Shown here piece after piece: positions 59,417 to 64,000 of a DNA stretch of 64,000 nucleotides; the first letter of the stretch is position 1, and each line of letters opens with the position of its first letter. This DNA is from Raphanus sativus (lineage: Eukaryota > Streptophyta > Magnoliopsida > Brassicales > Brassicaceae). Location of the stretch: the NCBI RefSeq assembly GCF_000801105.2, contig NC_079516.1, positions 47,658,908-47,722,907 of the forward strand, given 5' to 3'. The notes under the pieces are model-generated. The model saw only the letters and a program-made list of their open reading frames with translations, ran no database searches and had not been told where the DNA came from. A program made the position numbers and the translations under genes.

Positions 59417-62400
59417 TCATGCAAGGTTTATTGTTAGATCCCCCAAGTCTTGAGAGCCAACGAGGCTGAGATTGTGCTCGTTCGCCAAGTGCAGCAAGCA
59501 GATGAAACATAGATGTGGTGAGATGTCTTGGGTTGTCCCAGCCGCTTTGCAATCATCTGGAAAGCTTGCCAATAGCTCTTTGAAAGATCTACTTTCAGGT
59601 GCTTCTTGTTGGTGTTCGTCGTCCTGCATTAGGACAAAAAAGACAATGAAGAAAAAGTTATACCCAAGCTTGTTGAATCAGTTAGGGCATGAAACTATAA
59701 GAAAAAAGAGTATAACATGGCTGGTGTGAACTACAAATGTGTTTCACAGAGGTCATCAGAGAGCTAAGCAGAGTAATTTCAGGATAATATAAACAGAAAG
59801 CAGGAACTCTGTTTATTTTAGTTAACCTGAATTGGTGGTTGAGGAGATTCCTGAAGACACTCCCATAGAGTTTCCTTCAGCACTTGCACATCAACTTGTT
59901 TTGAAGCTTTATCATATTGGACCTCAATTTTGTTGACCTAAAGAAGGAATTGTGCAGGACAATTACGACAATGTTTCATTGCTAACCATAGTGATCTATA
60001 TATGTAACGCATTAACCATAAGCAGATCGATACTCGTACCTGGCGTGGCTGAGAGATTAGTGAATTTGTTGTATCCTCTGCATCACTTTGATCATTTCCA
60101 TTATCAAACGGACCATCATCATAGACATTGTCATTTCCCCAAGATTCACCATGTTCATAATCATCATCATACTGCTGCCTTGTTTCACCTGGAATATGCA
60201 CATAACAAAACAATTGGAACCTAGATTTCTTCTCAAAATCTCAAAAAAAAAAAAAAATAGCTGATAATTATTGAAACAATTTCTTTGTAAAGGCAGTTTT
60301 ATATCGGTAAAGACATCAAAGACGCTGGTATGTGCCTCATAAACCGCTAAGGAGACCACCAGTGATGTTTATATAAAAGACTGGAAGTTTACCTGAGCAT
60401 TTTCTTCTTCTCCTCCCGATGCACTGTTACCGTTCAGAATAACATTAGTCGATATGACACAAGAGATAAACAAAACGAGAGAACAGTGATTGGGACAGTG
60501 TTTAGCAAGCCATACCATCACATTCGGTAGTAGAAATAGCTTCACTAGATTCTCAGGTTGATAATGGCAATCCTCTGGAAGCTTTGTTTGACAAGGAACT
60601 CTACTTGCTGGGAGAAGTAAAGACTTTGGGTTTTTCGGAGGGGCAAATATATCAGGAATTTCTTCCTCCAAAGCTTTTGTAAAATCTAGCTCAGGCTCCG
60701 CTTGCTTCTTTTTCCTGGTTTTCTTCGCTGGTGGAGAAGATCCATTTTCGGAAGTAGGGGGAACATCTGGACCTGTTTAAGTGTCCAGAGAATGTAAACC
60801 CTCAGAGAAACTATATATCCAAGAGGACTTATCGTATAGCTGAAAACTGGAGATATAAGCGCGTACCTTTTGTTTTCTTATACTTCCAGTGATCAGGACC
60901 TGCCCAAGAATTTTGTTTAGATGTAATTCCCAATGACAAGAAGAGATAGTCGTCAACATTCTCAAATCTTTCATCTGAATCGAGGTCTTGCAGTGAGGCT
61001 GGTTCAACTTCCTGCAATGTGAAAACGTTAGCATCAGTTTTTTGCGTTACCAAAGGCAAAGAAAACGAGTGAATATAAGAAGAGTCATGGTAGGAACCTC
61101 GGGAAAATTTGAGTATGCTGGTTCAGCATCATTGAGGCCAAAGTTTTCCTCAGCAGCACCAGACTGACCCTCGTAATTAAAAGAATCTCCAAAGTTATCG
61201 TATCCATCATCATCATCGGCATAGCTAGCTTCATTACCATGTGATATATCAAATGACTCGGTGGTCTTCTGACCACAAGAAAACGTATCAGATGGTCTTT
61301 GATTTTCTTCATCAAATTGATTGATTATATCCCGAAGAGATGGAACAATCTCATCCTTTTGCCGCATGTTAAGCACCATTTTCTCCACACATTCTACAAA
61401 TTTAACCACGACATTAGAGAAAGGTTAGTGCAACAAAACATGTACAGCGAGGCATATCAGCCAACAAAGCCAGACCTTTAGCAAAGGATAGATCAATTGT
61501 TTCTGATTTGTCATGCTGATTTGCAGAAGAAACAAGCTTTCCAGGGATTTCTTGTGAATCAAATAGAACTTGACACCCTCCATAAACTCCTAAATTGTTT
61601 AGCAGGAGACCCTTTGCGCCACCTTCATCAAACTGTGCCGAAGTCTGATGATAAAGGGGATCCACAGCGAATGCCACTGAAAGACATACAAAACGTTATC
61701 AGACGGAACTTACTCTTCATGGAGGACAAAGGGAGGTAAGTTCACTAAATTACCGTCGAACTTCTTCACGTTAAGAGCATCAAAGGATGGTTCCAGTGTT
61801 GATAAAGGCGAGAGCTGCAGGTATGATGAACTCATCAGTAAGTAGTATCATCTACCGTATCGAATACTAAGATATCTGTATGAACTAACCTTTTTCTCTG
61901 CCTGTTTCTTTTGGTTAGTTGCAGTTACTACAGAACCAGCAGCATCTTCGTTGTCTAGATGAAGAAATGTCAGAAAAAAAAAACATTAAGACTAAAAGTT
62001 TACTTGCAGTAAGTACCTTCTTTAGAAACTAGAGCTAAAGAAAATCGGAAAGTAATGCATTTTGCATAGCCAATAGTCTTAGTTCTTCAAAAACCCCTTT
62101 TGATAATCTATCTTCACTTGTTCAGTGATTTTCAAATTCTCATATTAGGAGTGAAACAATAAAGAAACATATTGAGTAAGCTATGGAAGGAACTAACCAA
62201 GGGTGTCATCTTGGCCAGCTCGAGTAATTCCACCCAAGACCTTGTATGCCTCTGAATGAACCGAGTCAACCCTCATTGAGTAAATCTTAACTCCAGCTTC
62301 AAGAGTGCAGCTTGCCTGCCATGCAAATACACATTCTTAAAAAAAATTGTTTTGTTTTTTTTTTGAAAATGGAACTCCTAAAGCCGAAAGCTTTACCTTT

Positions 62401-62924
62401 TGAAAATTAGTTTCAGCATTATTCTCATCTTCTTCAACTTTAATAATCTCACAAAGATGGTCGATCAAATTCAACTCCCACGTATTCTTCTGATTGATTT
62501 TCTGTTTTAACACACAAAAAGAAAAAACCACATAACATAATGAGAATCAATCCTCCACCAACAGAGACTATACAGACAGAACGACTACTTAGCATATGAC
62601 CCAAAAGAGACCAAATTCGAAGAGAAGAAACCTTTAGCCTCGGGTACTTACGTTCTCACTGGCTAATTTGATACAGTTCTGAAACAATTCGAGAATCTGC
62701 TGTTTGTCAAAGCACGGATCTGATTCCTTCTCAAGCTGAGGCCCACGACCGAAAACGATAGATCTGCGACGGCTAGCGGCGACTCTAGCAGCGCGAGCTT
62801 GTTCACGTTCAAGCCTGTCGTTGTTGGATCCCAAGAAGAAGGGACTTGTGGGAGCCTGGATCCGAGTCGTCGCCGTCGTCGAAGTTGGCCTTTGCTTAGG
62901 GTTTGGAGTGAAGGTTTCCTCCAT
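59417..62924 (-). CDS. CAPH: Condensin I kleisin subunit CAP-H
   Basis: Kleisin-type (Barren/CND2) subunit of condensin I, bridging the SMC2/SMC4 heads during chromosome condensation. Thirteen minus-strand exons: 62652-62924, 62397-62501, 62198-62315, 61890-61954, 61754-61814, 61476-61676, 61098-61393, 60867-61011, 60516-60772, 60393-60423, 60188-60040, 59827-59937, 59417-59623 (2019 nt, 672 aa, in frame). N-terminal kleisin part: SPFFLGSNNDRLEREQARAA, FDKQQILELFQNCIKLASEN, WELNLIDHL. Then EAGVKIYSMRVDSVHSEAYKVLGG and VDPLYHQTSAQFDEGG (conserved in CAP-H). Central acidic region, WAGPDHWKY, KLPEDCHYQPENLVKLFLLPNVM, and the C-terminal winged-helix part ending SPHLCFICLLHLANEHNLSL. The start at 62924 is preferred to an upstream in-frame ATG. 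Collinear with At2g32590. Confidence 0.92.
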
Positions 62925-63671
62925 GGCTGAAGTTCCCGGTAAATAGAAATGAAAAAGTTCTTCACCGGGCAAGAGATCTCACGACGAAAAATCTCCGTTG
63001 GGTTTGCGCGGAGCTATGTGTGTGTCTTCAAAGTGATTTGGGGGATTAGGGATTGTGATTTTCCCTCCGCTTTGGCGTTTTGAATTCCAGTGAATGTGTA
63101 ATATTACATTATTACCCCCGTCATATATCGCTGTCTTTTATCTTCTTACGTCATCAGGAGCCGAAATATCGTCACCAACAAATTTCAAATTTACTCAAGC
63201 TCCGGTTTTTTTTTACTGATTGATTCGGTTTAAGTGTATGGTTATGAGTTAACCGATATCTATACTATTAAAGTAAAATACCTACTAGAATTTTGCCCTA
63301 TCTTTTCAAGTTATTTACCAAAGAATGCCATTTCCTTTTTTTAAAACAATTTATCTATTAAATTGCTTCTAATGCAAAAAACAAAAGGAAATTCATAACA
63401 CAGAACTTGGTTCGGTTTTCTATGACTGATTGGGTTTGGTTAAAACGTGATTATGAGTTAGCCGACATCTATTAAAATACTTCCAATGCTGAAACAAATG
63501 ACGATTTATAACAGAGAACTTCAACATACTCCCAAGATAGTTAATACATCTGCTGAAATCAGCTTCAAAGATCCATGTCATAACATATATTAGTACACTC
63601 TCTTGGGATAAACAGTGATAAAGAGTACTGTGTTCAAACGGTTTTGATTCTAGCATATCCTAGTTTCACTT
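62925..63671. promoter_or_regulatory. CAP-H upstream / SF3A2 downstream spacer with local duplication
   Basis: CAP-H 5' UTR and promoter lie at about 62925-63120. From 63210 to 63530 a segment (TGATTATGAGTTARCCGAYATCT ... CTTCYAATGC ... ATAACASAGAACTT) occurs twice. The first copy (63216-63414) carries about 95 extra bases starting TCTATACTATTAAAG at 63259, like a Helitron 5' end, absent from the second copy (63415-63530). Confidence 0.5.
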
Positions 63672-64000
63672 TCACATGTAACCTCCAGAAGGTGGTGGTG
63701 GAGGTGGGGGATAGGCCCCACTACCATTAGTCATCATCGGGGGTGGTGGTGGTGGCAGTGAACCAGATGGAGGAGGTGGTGGCGGTTGAGCTTGTGGCGG
63801 TGGAGGTGGTGGAGGCAGAAGGCCATTTGATTCAAGAGTGGACTGAGGCTTGAATGGTTCTGGTTTGTTCGGCTTGAAATACACCTGCAACTGTTTATCA
63901 CAAGTTGTTGTTGTCATTACTTTCGATTTAATCAAAACAAAAAACAAGCTACGTGGGGCTATTGTGATCAGAAGGCACTTACAGTAAACATCTTTGAGTC
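63672..64000 (-). CDS. SF3A2: Splicing factor 3A subunit 2 (SF3a66), 3' end, partial
   Basis: Minus strand. The last exon (63672-63884) encodes VYFKPNKPEPFKPQSTLES followed by a polyproline tail (GLLPPPPPPPQAQ, PPPPPMMTNGSGAY) ending SGGYM. The preceding exon begins at 63983 and runs out of the window, ending DSKMFT. The join KMFT|VYFKP resembles the conserved C-terminal part of SF3A2, the U2 snRNP component with an N-terminal zinc finger (outside this window). Collinear with At2g32600. The zinc finger and start cannot be seen. Confidence 0.8.
   Translation of the reverse strand, partial: LKDVYCKCLLITIAPRSLFFVLIKSKVMTTTTCDKQLQVYFKPNKPEPFKPQSTLESNGLLPPPPPPPQAQPPPPPPSGSLPPPPPPMMTNGSGAYPPPPPPPSGGYM

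Overview
The window is nuclear DNA of a Brassicaceae plant, most likely tribe Brassiceae (Brassica or Raphanus type). The evidence is intron-rich genes with GT/AG splice sites and very AT-rich intergenic DNA. Ten genes lie in the same order as the Arabidopsis thaliana chromosome 2 block around At2g32430 to At2g32600 (gene order recalled from memory, not searched).

Layout. From 1 to about 16 kb there is no host gene. This part holds a truncated LINE, an intact hAT DNA transposon with its transposase gene (2880-6579), two Helitrons, MITEs and a 1-kb LINE-like retroposon. From 16 to 30 kb come a beta-1,3-galactosyltransferase (B3GALT4-like), a TIR element filled with a hairpin-forming minisatellite, ent-kaurenoic acid oxidase (KAO2, CYP88A), a frameshifted F-box gene and the GAMYB-like factor MYB101. 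From 30 to 40 kb there is a diverged AT-rich tandem array, the chloroplast site-2 protease ARASP, and MAPKKK17 with a cluster of ABRE-like motifs upstream. From 40 to 56 kb there is a Tourist-like MITE composite, a mitochondrial- or plastid-type dienelactone hydrolase gene that is probably broken, and an Rcd1/CNOT9-like gene. The hydrolase's first intron contains a full PIF/Harbinger transposon and a small hAT element. From 56 to 64 kb come a hAT-type element, a DUF1068 membrane protein, condensin subunit CAP-H and the 3' end of SF3A2.

The most notable object is the PIF/Harbinger element at 46346-49757. It has TIRs, a TTA target duplication and an intact 446-aa DDE transposase. It carries, on the same strand and upstream of the transposase, pieces of a spermidine synthase gene (5' UTR, exon 1, intron 1, part of exon 2, part of a later exon) joined with a short templated filler. 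The element sits at the 5' splice site of the host intron and regenerates a GTAAG donor. Many other elements could be bounded to the base from their target-site duplications.

Exon coordinates were worked out by hand from splice signals and reading frame; each multi-exon gene called intact sums to an exact multiple of three. Family names and Arabidopsis counterparts come from recognising protein sequence, not from database searches.
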